Of a DNA stretch of 51,130 nucleotides, positions 43,888-51,130 are shown piece after piece; the stretch's first letter is position 1; the number at the start of each line of letters is the position of its first letter. Source of the stretch: Candidatus Sulfotelmatobacter kueseliae (GTDB lineage Bacteria > Acidobacteriota > Terriglobia > Terriglobales > Acidobacteriaceae). The notes under the pieces are model-generated. The model made no database searches, had not been told where the DNA came from, and saw only the letters and a list, made by a program, of their open reading frames with translations. A program made the translations under genes and the position numbers. The DNA lies in NCBI GenBank assembly GCA_900290255.1, contig OMOD01000146.1, positions 1-51,130 of the forward strand, written 5' to 3'.

Positions 43888-43976
43888 TCCTGAGCCTTGA
43901 GTCCGGAGTCCTGAGTTGCGAGTCCAGAGTTCGGGTGCGATGCTCCTCACGAGTCGGGACTCACGACTCGCGACTA
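43888..43976. repeat. Heptamer array, GAGTCCT/CGACTCG family
   Basis: CTTGAGT, CCGGAGT, CCTGAGT, TGCGAGT, CCAGAGT on the left and CACGAGT, CGGGACT, CACGACT, CGCGACT on the right. It fills the spacer between the GSGD-repeat gene and the downstream permease gene, and matches the array inside lptE. Confidence 0.85.
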
Positions 43977-44924
43977 CCGAATATTTATGTCGCCTGATCC
44001 CGTCCGCACCGAGAGCAGCGGCCCGCCGCCGCGGACTTTGCCGCGAATTGACTTCCGTTCTTCCTGCACGCGCCCCTGCACCGTCATTTCAATCGGGGAA
44101 TCGACATCCACAGTGCCGGAACTGGTCGAGATATCGGCGTCGAACGCGGCGCTACCGGGCAGCCGCACATTCACGTCGCCCGAGCCGGTACGGATTTCCC
44201 AGGTGCCGCCCTGCGTGCCTTCGGCCGTCACATCCCCACTGCCAGCTTCGGCATGAAATGCACCCTGAATCCCCCGCGCGTTAATGTTCCCCGACCCAGT
44301 ATGCAGGTCGATGTCGCCCGCAGCAGTTTCTTCGAGCTCGATGTCGCCGCTTCCTGCGCCGCCTCTGACCGCGCCCGCGATCTCGCGCGCCCGCACGTCA
44401 CCCGACCCCGTCTGCAGGTGAACATCGCCGGTGAGCTTCGCCAGCTTCACGTCGCCCGATCCGGTCTGCACGTCAACACTTCCATGCGTGCCTTCGATGA
44501 TTTGATCTCCCGAGCCGCTATGGGTGCGGATGGCAGTATCTGCAGGCACGGTGATCTCGTAATCCACAGAGATATCGTGCACATTGAGGTCGTCAATGTG
44601 AACACTGTTGCCTTCTTGCCGGATCGGCGGATGCTGCTCGATCTCCTGAACATCGCCTTGCCGGTTTCCTTTCAGCCAGCGATCACTCACGAAAATCTTG
44701 CCGCGGATCAAGACCGATCCCGACGAACCGGCCCGCACGGTGATATCGCCGGAATGGGTCAGCACCTCGAGATCAACCGGGCCGGTTACCTGGAGCGTTC
44801 TCTCGAAAGTTCCCTGGGGGGTGGAAGCAATAGCCAGTGTGGATGTAAGAAGCACGACCAGCGCGATCGCCAACCAAGACCCGCTGGACACGAAGAGGGA
44901 GCGGAGAGTGCGAGTGTTATTCAT
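43974..44924 (-). CDS. Secreted GSGD-repeat protein (DUF4097-type beta-solenoid)
   Basis: 316 residues: signal peptide (about 10-33, LAIALVVLLTSTLAIA), then a regular run of about nine strands each carrying GSGD or a variant (SGSGDQII, TGSGDVKL, TGSGDVRA, AGSGDIEL, TGSGNINA, AGSGDVTA, TGSGDVNV, TSSGTVDV, TGSGDINI) spaced about 18-25 residues, as in putative-adhesin DUF4097 proteins. The ninth ends the protein. It overlaps the upstream permease gene by 8 nt and is followed by a second permease, so a role with the exporter is likely. Confidence 0.82.
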   Translation of the reverse strand: MNNTRTLRSLFVSSGSWLAIALVVLLTSTLAIASTPQGTFERTLQVTGPVDLEVLTHSGDITVRAGSSGSVLIRGKIFVSDRWLKGNRQGDVQEIEQHPPIRQEGNSVHIDDLNVHDISVDYEITVPADTAIRTHSGSGDQIIEGTHGSVDVQTGSGDVKLAKLTGDVHLQTGSGDVRAREIAGAVRGGAGSGDIELEETAAGDIDLHTGSGNINARGIQGAFHAEAGSGDVTAEGTQGGTWEIRTGSGDVNVRLPGSAAFDADISTSSGTVDVDSPIEMTVQGRVQEERKSIRGKVRGGGPLLSVRTGSGDINIR

Positions 44925-46176
44925 AGCGTAGTGACTCCACAGGTGTCATATCCGCGGCGCGCTGGGCTGGATACACGCCCGCGGTCACGGTGATCAACGA
45001 AAGGGTCAGAATCGAAGCCACAATCGAAATCGGCGAAACAATGGGGTGGGGCACGAAGTCGGGCAGCGGCAACGCCTCCATCGCGACGCACGTCCCCATT
45101 CCGAACGTGAGTCCGAGGATCCCGCTCACCACCGTCAGCATGGCGGATTCGGCAAAGAACTGCCGCAGGATGTCGCGCTTGGTCGCACCCATCGCCTTGC
45201 GGGTGCCGATTTCGCGCGTGCGCTCCGTGACCGAGACCAGCATGATGTTCATCACGCCAATCCCGCCCAGGCACAGCGTGACAATGGCGACACACCCGAA
45301 GAACAGCGTAACCACAGCGAAGATCTTCGCCAGTTGCTTGGCGCCGTCCATCGTGTCCCAGATGAATAAGGCGTCCTTGTCGAGCGGGTCAAAGTGGCGC
45401 ACTCGGCCGATCGTGCGCCGGACCTGCAGCACCGCAGCCCCGTGCTCCTCTGGGTTGCCTACTTCAAAAACAATGTCGTCCAGATAGCCGCGCGTGATGC
45501 CCTCGCCCGGCTTTTCGGGCGGTGGAAAGTCGCGCGAGACCGCGGAGTAAGGCGCAAACAGATAATCATTGTCGGGGCCGCTGTAATTCGAGTTCTGCTT
45601 CTTTTCCTGCAGAACTCCAATTACCGAGTAGGGCATACTCTTTACCAGCACCGTCGCCCCAATCGCCGGCTGCCCGGGAAACAGCTGCCGGTAGGCCTTC
45701 GACCCCAGCACCAGCACGCGGCGGCCTTCACGCTCGTCGTCGTCGGTAATCAGACGTCCTTCCGAAATCAGCAGTGATCGGAAACTCTGATACGAAGGCC
45801 ACATCCCCACCACTCCGCGGTTGGCGGAGTTAAACTGGCTGACCTCCGGGATGGTTCGCCGCAACTCTGGGCTGACGTTCTTGACCAGATAGCATTCGTC
45901 GCGGATCAGCTCGGCATCTTCCACATTGAGTTGAATCTCTCGCCCTGCAGCGCGGCCGCCCACCTGCGTGCTGGTGCGCCCGCCCCACATAATGACCAGG
46001 TCCTTGCCCAGCGCCTCCAAGTGCTTTTTCTGGTCAACGACAAAGCCCCGCCCCAGCCCCACCAGGATGATCACCGACGCGATTCCCCACACAATTCCGA
46101 ACATGGTGAGGAAGGTTCGCATCTTATGTGCCCGGAAGGTGGCGAACGCCTGGCGCAAGATTTCGGAGAGAGTCAT
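44917..46176 (-). CDS. MacB-like ABC transporter permease
   Basis: 419 residues and similar in plan to the permease at 42629: N-terminal helix (RTFLTMFGIVWGIASVIILVGLG), periplasmic MacB_PCD domain, C-terminal FtsX block (VTERTREIGTRKAMGATKRDILRQF) and TPVESLRYE. The two permeases could pair in a heteromeric channel. Its start follows a heptamer array whose GAGGTCC units could supply the ribosome binding site. No ATPase in the block. Confidence 0.88.
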   Translation of the reverse strand: MTLSEILRQAFATFRAHKMRTFLTMFGIVWGIASVIILVGLGRGFVVDQKKHLEALGKDLVIMWGGRTSTQVGGRAAGREIQLNVEDAELIRDECYLVKNVSPELRRTIPEVSQFNSANRGVVGMWPSYQSFRSLLISEGRLITDDDEREGRRVLVLGSKAYRQLFPGQPAIGATVLVKSMPYSVIGVLQEKKQNSNYSGPDNDYLFAPYSAVSRDFPPPEKPGEGITRGYLDDIVFEVGNPEEHGAAVLQVRRTIGRVRHFDPLDKDALFIWDTMDGAKQLAKIFAVVTLFFGCVAIVTLCLGGIGVMNIMLVSVTERTREIGTRKAMGATKRDILRQFFAESAMLTVVSGILGLTFGMGTCVAMEALPLPDFVPHPIVSPISIVASILTLSLITVTAGVYPAQRAADMTPVESLRYE

Positions 46177-46177
46177 C

Positions 46178-46278
46178 GGACCGGACCTCAGACCTCGGAC
46201 CTTAGACGTCGGACCCCATGCCTCGCAGGAGGCTGAAAGGCTTTAGCCGAAGTCCGACGCCCGAGGTCCGACGCCTGT
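46178..46278. repeat. Heptamer array, GGACCTC/GAGGTCC family
   Basis: GGACCTC, AGACCTC, GGACCTT, AGACGTC on the left and GAAGTCC, GACGCCC, GAGGTCC, GACGCCT on the right. It fills the spacer between the HlyD gene and the permease gene, both on the minus strand. Confidence 0.8.
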
Positions 46279-46279
46279 C

Positions 46280-47539
46280 TTACTGCAGTACCACCTGGTC
46301 GCCTTCCTTCAGACCGCTCAGCACTTCGGTCTTGGCGCCGTTCGAGATCCCGATGTTGACGGCGACCTTGTCTTTGCCATCCTTGCCCTTCAGGTCGGGA
46401 ATCTCGACCGAGGCCTTCTTGTCCTTGTCGTAAAGGATGGCGCCTTCGGGAATCTGCAGCACATTCTTGTGTTCTTCGAGGATGATTTCCGCGTTGGCGG
46501 TCATCTCGGCTTTCAGTTCGCCGCCTGGGTTCTGAATCGAGACCCGCACTTCAAAGGTCGTGACGTTGTCTTTCTCCACTCCCATGGGAGAAATCTTGGT
46601 CACCTTGCCGTCGAACGTCTTATCCTTGAACGATTCCACCTTGATGCGAGCCCGTTGTCCCAGATACACCTTGCCGATGTCGCTCTCGTCCACTTTGCCC
46701 TTCACATACACTTCGCTGGTGTCGCCCAGCGTCATGACCAGGGTGGCCGATGAACCCAGCACCAGGATCGAACTGACCGCGTCGCCCATTTCCACATCGC
46801 GCGACAACACGATCCCGTCAATCGGCGAGACGATATCGGTGTAGCTGAGCTGCTCTTCGAGCTGCGTTAGGTTCGCCTGGTCCTGTGCGACGTTGGCCTG
46901 GGACTGCGCGATCTTGGCCTTAAGGACGGTGACTTGCGCCTTGGACACGTTCTGCTTGTTCAGCGCCATCTCGTAATTCTTCTCCGCGTCATCCAGCGCC
47001 GATGCCGAAACCACTCCGTCCTTCGCCATGCCCAGAGCGCGGTCATAGGCTCGCTTCAACAGGGGGACATCCGGGCCTTCCGCATCGACCTTGGCCCGCT
47101 GAAAGTCCGCTTGAGAGCTGGTAAGATTCGCTTCTGCCGCTTCGAGGGCGGCCCTCGACTGCGCCACCTGTGCTTCGATCTCGATTTTGTCGAGCTGCGC
47201 CAGCAGTTGGCCCTTCTTCACGTGGTCGCCATAGTCCACCAGCAGTTTCTTGACGATGCCGCTGGCCTTCGATTTCACTTCGACTTTCGTGATCGGCGTG
47301 ACCTTGCCCGTGGCCACTACGCTCTTGGCCAGGTCGCCTTTTTCCACTTTGGCCAGCTTCGACGGATCAATCTTCGTCCCGCCGCTCTTGGCCGCAATGA
47401 CTCCCACTGCGATCAGCAGAATTATGCCCAGTCCGACGCTGCTCCATATGATCAGTCTGCGGCGCTTCTTCTTATGGTTGTTTCCGTTTCCGTTCACAAC
47501 GCCTCCTCGGGGTACTGCCAGCTGGAGATTGGGAGCCAT
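46280..47539 (-). CDS. HlyD/MacA-type periplasmic adaptor
   Basis: 419 residues: basic N-terminus (HKKKRRR), one membrane helix (about 29-50), the first half of a lipoyl domain (VKKLLVDYGDHVKKGQLLAQLD), a long helical hairpin (about 115-235, rich in Ala and Gln, ANLTSSQADFQRA), the second lipoyl half (DIVSPIDGIVLSRDVEMGDAV), and a beta-barrel (GKVTKISPMG). It would link an inner-membrane permease to an outer-membrane channel. An in-frame GTG at 47497 with GAGGAGG nearby is an alternative start. Confidence 0.88.
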   Translation of the reverse strand: MAPNLQLAVPRGGVVNGNGNNHKKKRRRLIIWSSVGLGIILLIAVGVIAAKSGGTKIDPSKLAKVEKGDLAKSVVATGKVTPITKVEVKSKASGIVKKLLVDYGDHVKKGQLLAQLDKIEIEAQVAQSRAALEAAEANLTSSQADFQRAKVDAEGPDVPLLKRAYDRALGMAKDGVVSASALDDAEKNYEMALNKQNVSKAQVTVLKAKIAQSQANVAQDQANLTQLEEQLSYTDIVSPIDGIVLSRDVEMGDAVSSILVLGSSATLVMTLGDTSEVYVKGKVDESDIGKVYLGQRARIKVESFKDKTFDGKVTKISPMGVEKDNVTTFEVRVSIQNPGGELKAEMTANAEIILEEHKNVLQIPEGAILYDKDKKASVEIPDLKGKDGKDKVAVNIGISNGAKTEVLSGLKEGDQVVLQ

Positions 47540-47794
47540 GGCGCCCTCACTCTGTAGTACGGGGCCAGAAGTGCTTTTGTTCCAGGGACCTCAGAAAATC
47601 GATCCCAGTGATGTGATCTGTGAGATTCGCGGGCTGCCGGAAGGGTTGTTAACCCTCCCCGTGCCTGCCAGTTAGACCATCCACCTCTGAAAAGGATAGC
47701 GGGCCGTGAGGTTGATTTCTGTGACCCTGCGCACCCTCGGCCAGCGGGCAACTAACCACTGGCAACCGGTTGTGAATGTTAGAATTACCTTTCC

Positions 47795-49183
47795 ATGATC
47801 GCCTTTGTGCTGCTCCGGGTCTTGCTGATCCTGCTCCTGGTGGCAGCCAATGCGTTCTTCGCCGCCGCCGAATTCTCCCTGGTCAGCGTCCGCGACACGC
47901 GTATCCAGCAGCTTATCGAGGCCGGACGCATCGGCGCCCGCATCGTGCAGCGCCTCCATCAGCATCTCGACGAAGTCGTCAACGGTGTGCAACTCGGTAT
48001 CACGATGGTCAGCCTGACCCTCGGCTGGATCGGCGAGCCCATGGTCGCCCGCCTGGTGGAAGGCATGCAGTTCGTCCATCGCGTTCCGCACGCTGCCATC
48101 TACGCGCACACCATCGCCATTGCCATCGCTTTCAGTCTGATCACCTACATGCACGTGCTTCTTGGCGAACTCGTGCCAAAGACCCTAGCCCTGCAGCGCG
48201 CCGAGCAAATCGCCCTCGCCGTGGCTGCGCCCATGGAGGCTTTCCTCACCGTCACCCGCCCCATCCTTTTCTTTATGCGGCGTTCCGGAGGCCTGGCTCT
48301 CCGCCTGTTCGGCGCGCAACCCGCACGCCGCGGCGGCGCTGTTCATTCTCCCGACGAACTCAAGCTCATCGTCACCGCCAGCCGCCAGTTCGGCCAGATT
48401 CCAGAGTTCCAGGAAGAGATGATCCACAGCGCCATCGAACTGGACAACATCACCGTCCGCGAGGTCATGGTCGCCCGCCCCGACATTTTTTCTTTGCCCT
48501 CCGATCTCCTGCTCGACGACGCTCTTGTCCGCGTCGTCGATGGCCAACACTCGCGCATTCCTGTCTACGATTCGCAGCGTGGGCCGGAGCACATCGTGGG
48601 CGTGCTCTACTACAAAGACCTCATGCGCTGGATGCGCCTGCGTCTCAGTAATCTTGGCCAAACCAGCGCCACCCGCATTTCCCGCATGCAGATCTCCCAG
48701 ATCATGCACGACGTGCTGGTCGTGCCGGAAACGAAGGTTCTCGCCGAGTTGCTCGCCGAATTCAAAGAACGACGCCGCCATCTGGCCGTTGTGGTTGACG
48801 AATTCGGCTCAACCGCCGGCGTCATCACGGTCGAAGACATCCTCGAACAGCTGGTCGGAAACATCGAAGACGAATTCGACGTCTCGCCCAGCGAGCCGGC
48901 GCTGGCAGATGAGTCGGTCCTCGTGCTGGAAGGGTCAGTCAACATCCGCGACCTGGAAACCGAGTATGGTTTGACTCTGCCCCGCGACGCCGGTTTCGAA
49001 ACCTTGGCCGGATTCATTCTGGCGCGCCTGCAGCGCATTCCGACCCTGCGCGATTCGTTTGAGTACGAAGGCCGCCGCTACACGGTCGAAGAATTGGAAG
49101 GCCACCGCATCGCCCGCGTAAGAATTGAGAAGACCGCAAAGGTGGAAGGCGAAGCGGAAGCCGCCAAGGGGAGTGGGGACTGA
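47795..49183 (+). CDS. CNNM/CorC-type hemolysin family protein
   Basis: 462 residues: DUF21 membrane domain with the starting helix (LLLVAANAFFAAAEFSLVSVR), GVQLGITMVSLTLGWIGEP and LGELVPKTLAL, a CBS pair (REVMVARPDIFSLP, SRIPVYDSQRG, VVVDEFGSTAGVITVEDILEQLVGNI) and the CorC_HlyC C-terminus (LVLEGSVNIRDLETEYGL). A magnesium or divalent-cation transport role is known for relatives. It is a second such protein in the window but has the full CNNM domain, unlike the one after ybeY. TAGAAT about 12 nt before the ATG may be a -10 box. The 255-bp spacer before it shows only a short AGGGTT/AACCCT hairpin. Confidence 0.9.
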   Translation: MIAFVLLRVLLILLLVAANAFFAAAEFSLVSVRDTRIQQLIEAGRIGARIVQRLHQHLDEVVNGVQLGITMVSLTLGWIGEPMVARLVEGMQFVHRVPHAAIYAHTIAIAIAFSLITYMHVLLGELVPKTLALQRAEQIALAVAAPMEAFLTVTRPILFFMRRSGGLALRLFGAQPARRGGAVHSPDELKLIVTASRQFGQIPEFQEEMIHSAIELDNITVREVMVARPDIFSLPSDLLLDDALVRVVDGQHSRIPVYDSQRGPEHIVGVLYYKDLMRWMRLRLSNLGQTSATRISRMQISQIMHDVLVVPETKVLAELLAEFKERRRHLAVVVDEFGSTAGVITVEDILEQLVGNIEDEFDVSPSEPALADESVLVLEGSVNIRDLETEYGLTLPRDAGFETLAGFILARLQRIPTLRDSFEYEGRRYTVEELEGHRIARVRIEKTAKVEGEAEAAKGSGD

Positions 49184-49221
49184 ACGATGCGAGTGAATGA
49201 CGCTATTATCTACAAACTGCA

Positions 49222-49317
49222 TTGTCATCCTGAGCGAAGCGAAGGACCTGTGCACTTGCCCGCGGTGCCTTGCTGCAGGCAAGTTGCATAGATCCTTCGC
49301 TTCGCTCAGGATGACAA
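49222..49317. repeat. Interspersed inverted repeat, 25-bp arms
   Basis: Arms 49222-49246 and 49293-49317 are exact reverse complements over 25 bp (core CCTGAGCGAAGCGAAGGA). The 46-nt centre can pair further (ACTTGCC with GGCAAGT). Elements with this core are common between genes in several phyla. A diverged relative lies at 2905-3015. Confidence 0.85.
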
Positions 49318-49337
49318 CGCTTGAGGACTCACATACC

Positions 49338-49387
49338 GGCCCCTGGCCCCTGATCCCTGAACCGAGAACCGACCACTGAGAACTCTC
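49338..49387. repeat. Heptamer array, CTGGCCC/CTGAACC family
   Basis: CCGGCCC, CTGGCCC, CTGATCC, CTGAACC, GAGAACC, GACCACT, GAGAACT in 7-nt steps. It runs into the 5' end of the dppB-like reading frame and covers the place where its start codon should be. Confidence 0.7.
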
Positions 49388-50290
49388 CTCCAACGCGTCC
49401 TCTACACCCTGCCGGTCATCTGGCTGGTGGTCAGCCTTGTCTTTCTCCTCATCCATCTCGTCCCCGGAGATCCCATCCAGCAGATGCTCGGCGAAGGCGC
49501 CCCCGCCGCCGATATCGCGGCCCTGCGCCACGCCTATGGCCTCGACGCCCCGCTCGGCGAGCAATACCTCCGCTACTGGGAAGGCGTCCTCCACGGCGAC
49601 CTCGGGCGCTCCATCCGCTACAACCAGACCGTCGTCCGGCTTGTAGCTCAAAGATATCCCTACACGCTGCGCCTCACGCTGGCATCTCTGTTCGTGGCCA
49701 TCGTGCTCTCGATCCCCGCCGGAGTCCGCTCCGCACGCCGCCGCAACCGCTGGGACGACCGCCTGCTCTCGATCGTCAGCCTTTTTGGCCTGTCGTTTCC
49801 CAACTTCGCGCTTGGCCCGATCCTGATTTTGCTTTTCGCCATCAAACTCGGCTGGCTGCCGGTCTCAGGCGCCGGCTCGTTCGCCAATCTTGTGCTGCCC
49901 GCCGTCACTATGGGCTCGGCGCTCGCCGCTATCCTCACACGCATGGTGCGCACTTCCATGCTCGAAGAGCTGAGCCAGGACTACATCCGCACCGCCCGCG
50001 CCAAAGGATTGCCCGAACGCACCGTCGTCTACCGTCACGCGTTGCGCAATGCCATGATCCCCGTGCTGACGGTGCTCGGCCTGCAATTCGGCGCGCTGCT
50101 GGCCGGCGCTATCGTGACCGAGACGATCTTCGCCTGGCCCGGCATCGGCCGCCTCACCATCCAGGCCATCTCCAGCCGCGATTATTACCTGGTTCAAGGC
50201 TGCATCCTGGCCATTGGATTGACCTACGTCGCCGTGAATTTCCTGACGGATGTGCTGTATTCCGTGGCGAACCCGAGGATCAGGCAATGA
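49376..50290 (+). CDS. Oligopeptide ABC transporter permease (DppB/OppB type)
   Basis: Inner-membrane permease for peptides or nickel. Full first helix reads from LRTLLQRVLYTLPVIWLVVSL onward, but no ATG, GTG or TTG lies in this frame between the stop at 49358 and GTG at 49427; the start shown (CTG at 49376) marks where family similarity begins. Starting at 49427 would cut the first helix in half. Seen further: LVPGDPIQQMLGE, DAPLGEQYLRYW, five later helices, and the EAA-like ATPase contact loop DYIRTARAKGLPERTVVYRHALRNAMIP. It is otherwise intact. The upstream end lies in a heptamer array. Confidence 0.82.
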   Translation: MRTLLQRVLYTLPVIWLVVSLVFLLIHLVPGDPIQQMLGEGAPAADIAALRHAYGLDAPLGEQYLRYWEGVLHGDLGRSIRYNQTVVRLVAQRYPYTLRLTLASLFVAIVLSIPAGVRSARRRNRWDDRLLSIVSLFGLSFPNFALGPILILLFAIKLGWLPVSGAGSFANLVLPAVTMGSALAAILTRMVRTSMLEELSQDYIRTARAKGLPERTVVYRHALRNAMIPVLTVLGLQFGALLAGAIVTETIFAWPGIGRLTIQAISSRDYYLVQGCILAIGLTYVAVNFLTDVLYSVANPRIRQ

Positions 50291-50409
50291 GTCGGTCCGA
50301 AGGAATGGGAGGTCATGTGCTGCGGTGATCACACACCGATCCCCGCGCCTGGAGAGCACACGCCTCCCTAATCGCCTGACCTGCTGATCAGGAAAAACTG
50401 TCTAGTCGG

Positions 50410-50667
50410 TTACGGAGCGGTTGCTCTGGCTGCGTCGATGGCCAGGCCCAACTCGCGCTCGGCGGCGCGCAAGTGCTCTTCAGCCTTGGCTCCGTGGCCT
50501 TGCATGTCGTAGTGGTTGGCGGCACGAGCGTGCTCCATCTCATGGATGGCTTCCACCACGTGTTTGTGAACGGCATCGAGATCGTGCCAGTCGCGGACCT
50601 GGGCTGAGAGCGCAGCCCCGGCAACAAACGACAGGGCGAGAGCGAGAACGGCGAGAACTTTCTTCAT
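50410..50667 (-). CDS. Small secreted His-rich helical protein
   Basis: 85 residues, chosen from the ATG with AGGAAG 5 nt upstream. Signal peptide MKKVLAVLALALSFVAGAALSA, then about 60 residues of two helices: DWHDLDAVHKHVVEAIHEMEHARAANHYDMQGHGAKAEEHLRAAERELGLAI. Nine His in the mature part, several at i,i+3/4 spacing (HKHVVEAIHEMEHARAANHY), suggest metal or heme contact, but no family is recognised. It lies on the opposite strand between the two peptide-permease genes. Confidence 0.7.
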   Translation of the reverse strand: MKKVLAVLALALSFVAGAALSAQVRDWHDLDAVHKHVVEAIHEMEHARAANHYDMQGHGAKAEEHLRAAERELGLAIDAARATAP

Positions 50668-50787
50668 GGTTCTTCCTATAGATGTGAAATTTTTCCCCGG
50701 TGCAAAGCCCAAGGAATCACTGTACCTAACCCGCAACGTCTGAGAATGTTTCGCATTGCTGCAGCCTGGTAATAAGATTGGTGCGTC

Positions 50788-51130
50788 ATGTCCAGCGCCG
50801 CCATCTCGTTCCGGCACCGAGTTGTGGCGAACGCCCGCCACAATCCGCTGGCGGCGAGCGGCATCGTGCTCGTCATCATCTTCGTGATGTTTGCCTTGTT
50901 TGCTCCTTGGATCGCACCGCAAGATCCTGCCGCGATCAATCTGCCCGCGCGCCTCAACCTTCCATCGCATGCGCACTGGTTCGGCACCGACGAACTGGGG
51001 CGCGACATTCTCTCGCGCGTCGTCTATGGTGCGCGCATCTCCCTGCAGGTCGGCAGCTCGGTGGTCGCCACTTCGCTGGTCCTCGGACTGATCATCGGCT
51101 CGATCGCCGGCTACTACGGCGGACGCATCG
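50788..51130 (+). CDS. Oligopeptide ABC transporter permease (DppC/OppC type), 3' end beyond window
   Basis: The first 114 residues of a DppC-type permease, open to the end of the window. OppC N-terminal region (FRHRVVANARHNPLAASGIVLVIIFVMFALFAPWIAP), then HWFGTDELGRDILSRVVYGARISLQVG and the second helix (VATSLVLGLIIGSIAGYYGGR), all diagnostic. Partner of the DppB-like gene 0.5 kb upstream, from which it is separated by a gene on the other strand. The solute-binding protein and ATPases may lie outside the window. Confidence 0.9.
   Translation, partial: MSSAAISFRHRVVANARHNPLAASGIVLVIIFVMFALFAPWIAPQDPAAINLPARLNLPSHAHWFGTDELGRDILSRVVYGARISLQVGSSVVATSLVLGLIIGSIAGYYGGRI

Noticed and set aside
42752..43900. 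Long plus-strand frame over the MacB-like permease
   Set aside because: Its translation is rich in His, Gln and Arg, as expected from the reverse complement of a membrane protein gene.
49222..49317. Insertion sequence or MITE with target duplication
   Set aside because: The 25-bp arms are clear, but no transposase is present and no flanking direct repeat was found; it is better called an interspersed inverted repeat.

Overview
The window is about 51 kb of GC-rich chromosome from a Gram-negative, didermic bacterium. LpxB, LptE, an MsbA-type exporter, a type IV pilus operon, 3-gene methylmalonyl-CoA-related metabolism and the style of the intergenic repeats all point to an Acidobacteriota of the class Terriglobia. 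That assignment is inference from gene content; no rRNA gene is present. No tRNA, CRISPR array, insertion sequence or prophage was seen.

Layout. 1-750: a structured leader and a SpoIIAA/STAS-like protein. 753-7330: a pseudo-M1 peptidase with TPRs, lpxB, a class I methyltransferase and an MsbA-like ABC exporter (envelope/LPS theme). 7469-13632: hemW, an Mpo1/DUF962 protein, then a propionyl/branched-chain acyl-CoA block (acyl-CoA dehydrogenase, meaB, methylmalonyl-CoA epimerase), tsaB-rimI and a DUF465 protein, closed by an intrinsic terminator. 13788-18196: a tightly overlapping run psd-pssA-Asd/USG1-like-lptE-holA joining phospholipid synthesis, outer-membrane LPS assembly and replication. 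18290-18985: a single-gene SRA-HNH modification-dependent nuclease flanked by inverted repeats. 19031-25965: rpsT (divergent), a Ycf46-like AAA ATPase, phoH-ybeY-CBS protein-era, and an RsbW-type anti-sigma kinase. 26023-32637 (minus): polysaccharide deacetylase, an NtrY/NtrX-like pair, a GH10 xylanase and an endonuclease III-like glycosylase. 32932-40408: pilB-pilT-pilC-pilS-pilR. 40467-47539: small proteins, a SAM hydroxide adenosyltransferase, and a MacB-like export block (adaptor, permease, GSGD-repeat protein, permease) with no ATPase gene. 47795-51130: a CNNM/CorC protein and an oligopeptide ABC permease pair split by an antisense secreted-protein gene.

The most unusual content is not a gene but repeats. 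(i) At least ten spacers are filled with degenerate tandem repeats of strict 7-nt period, in several sequence families, most arranged as large imperfect hairpins. They abut start or stop codons, supply the N-terminus of LptE and hide the start of the dppB-like gene. (ii) Perfect or near-perfect palindromic elements lie in frame inside housekeeping genes (hemW, meaB twice, rimI, probably ybeY), adding residues without breaking the frame, in the manner of Rickettsia palindromic elements. (iii) A third set of hairpin repeats lies between genes. Several proteins carry altered key residues: the M1-like peptidase (HEXXH to DAVAH), the NtrX-like regulator (GAFTGA to GSFPGA), the Asd-like protein (Cys to Ser) and the endonuclease III-like protein (three of four cluster cysteines). 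Spacers are short; the longest gene-free stretch is about 294 bases (32638-32931).
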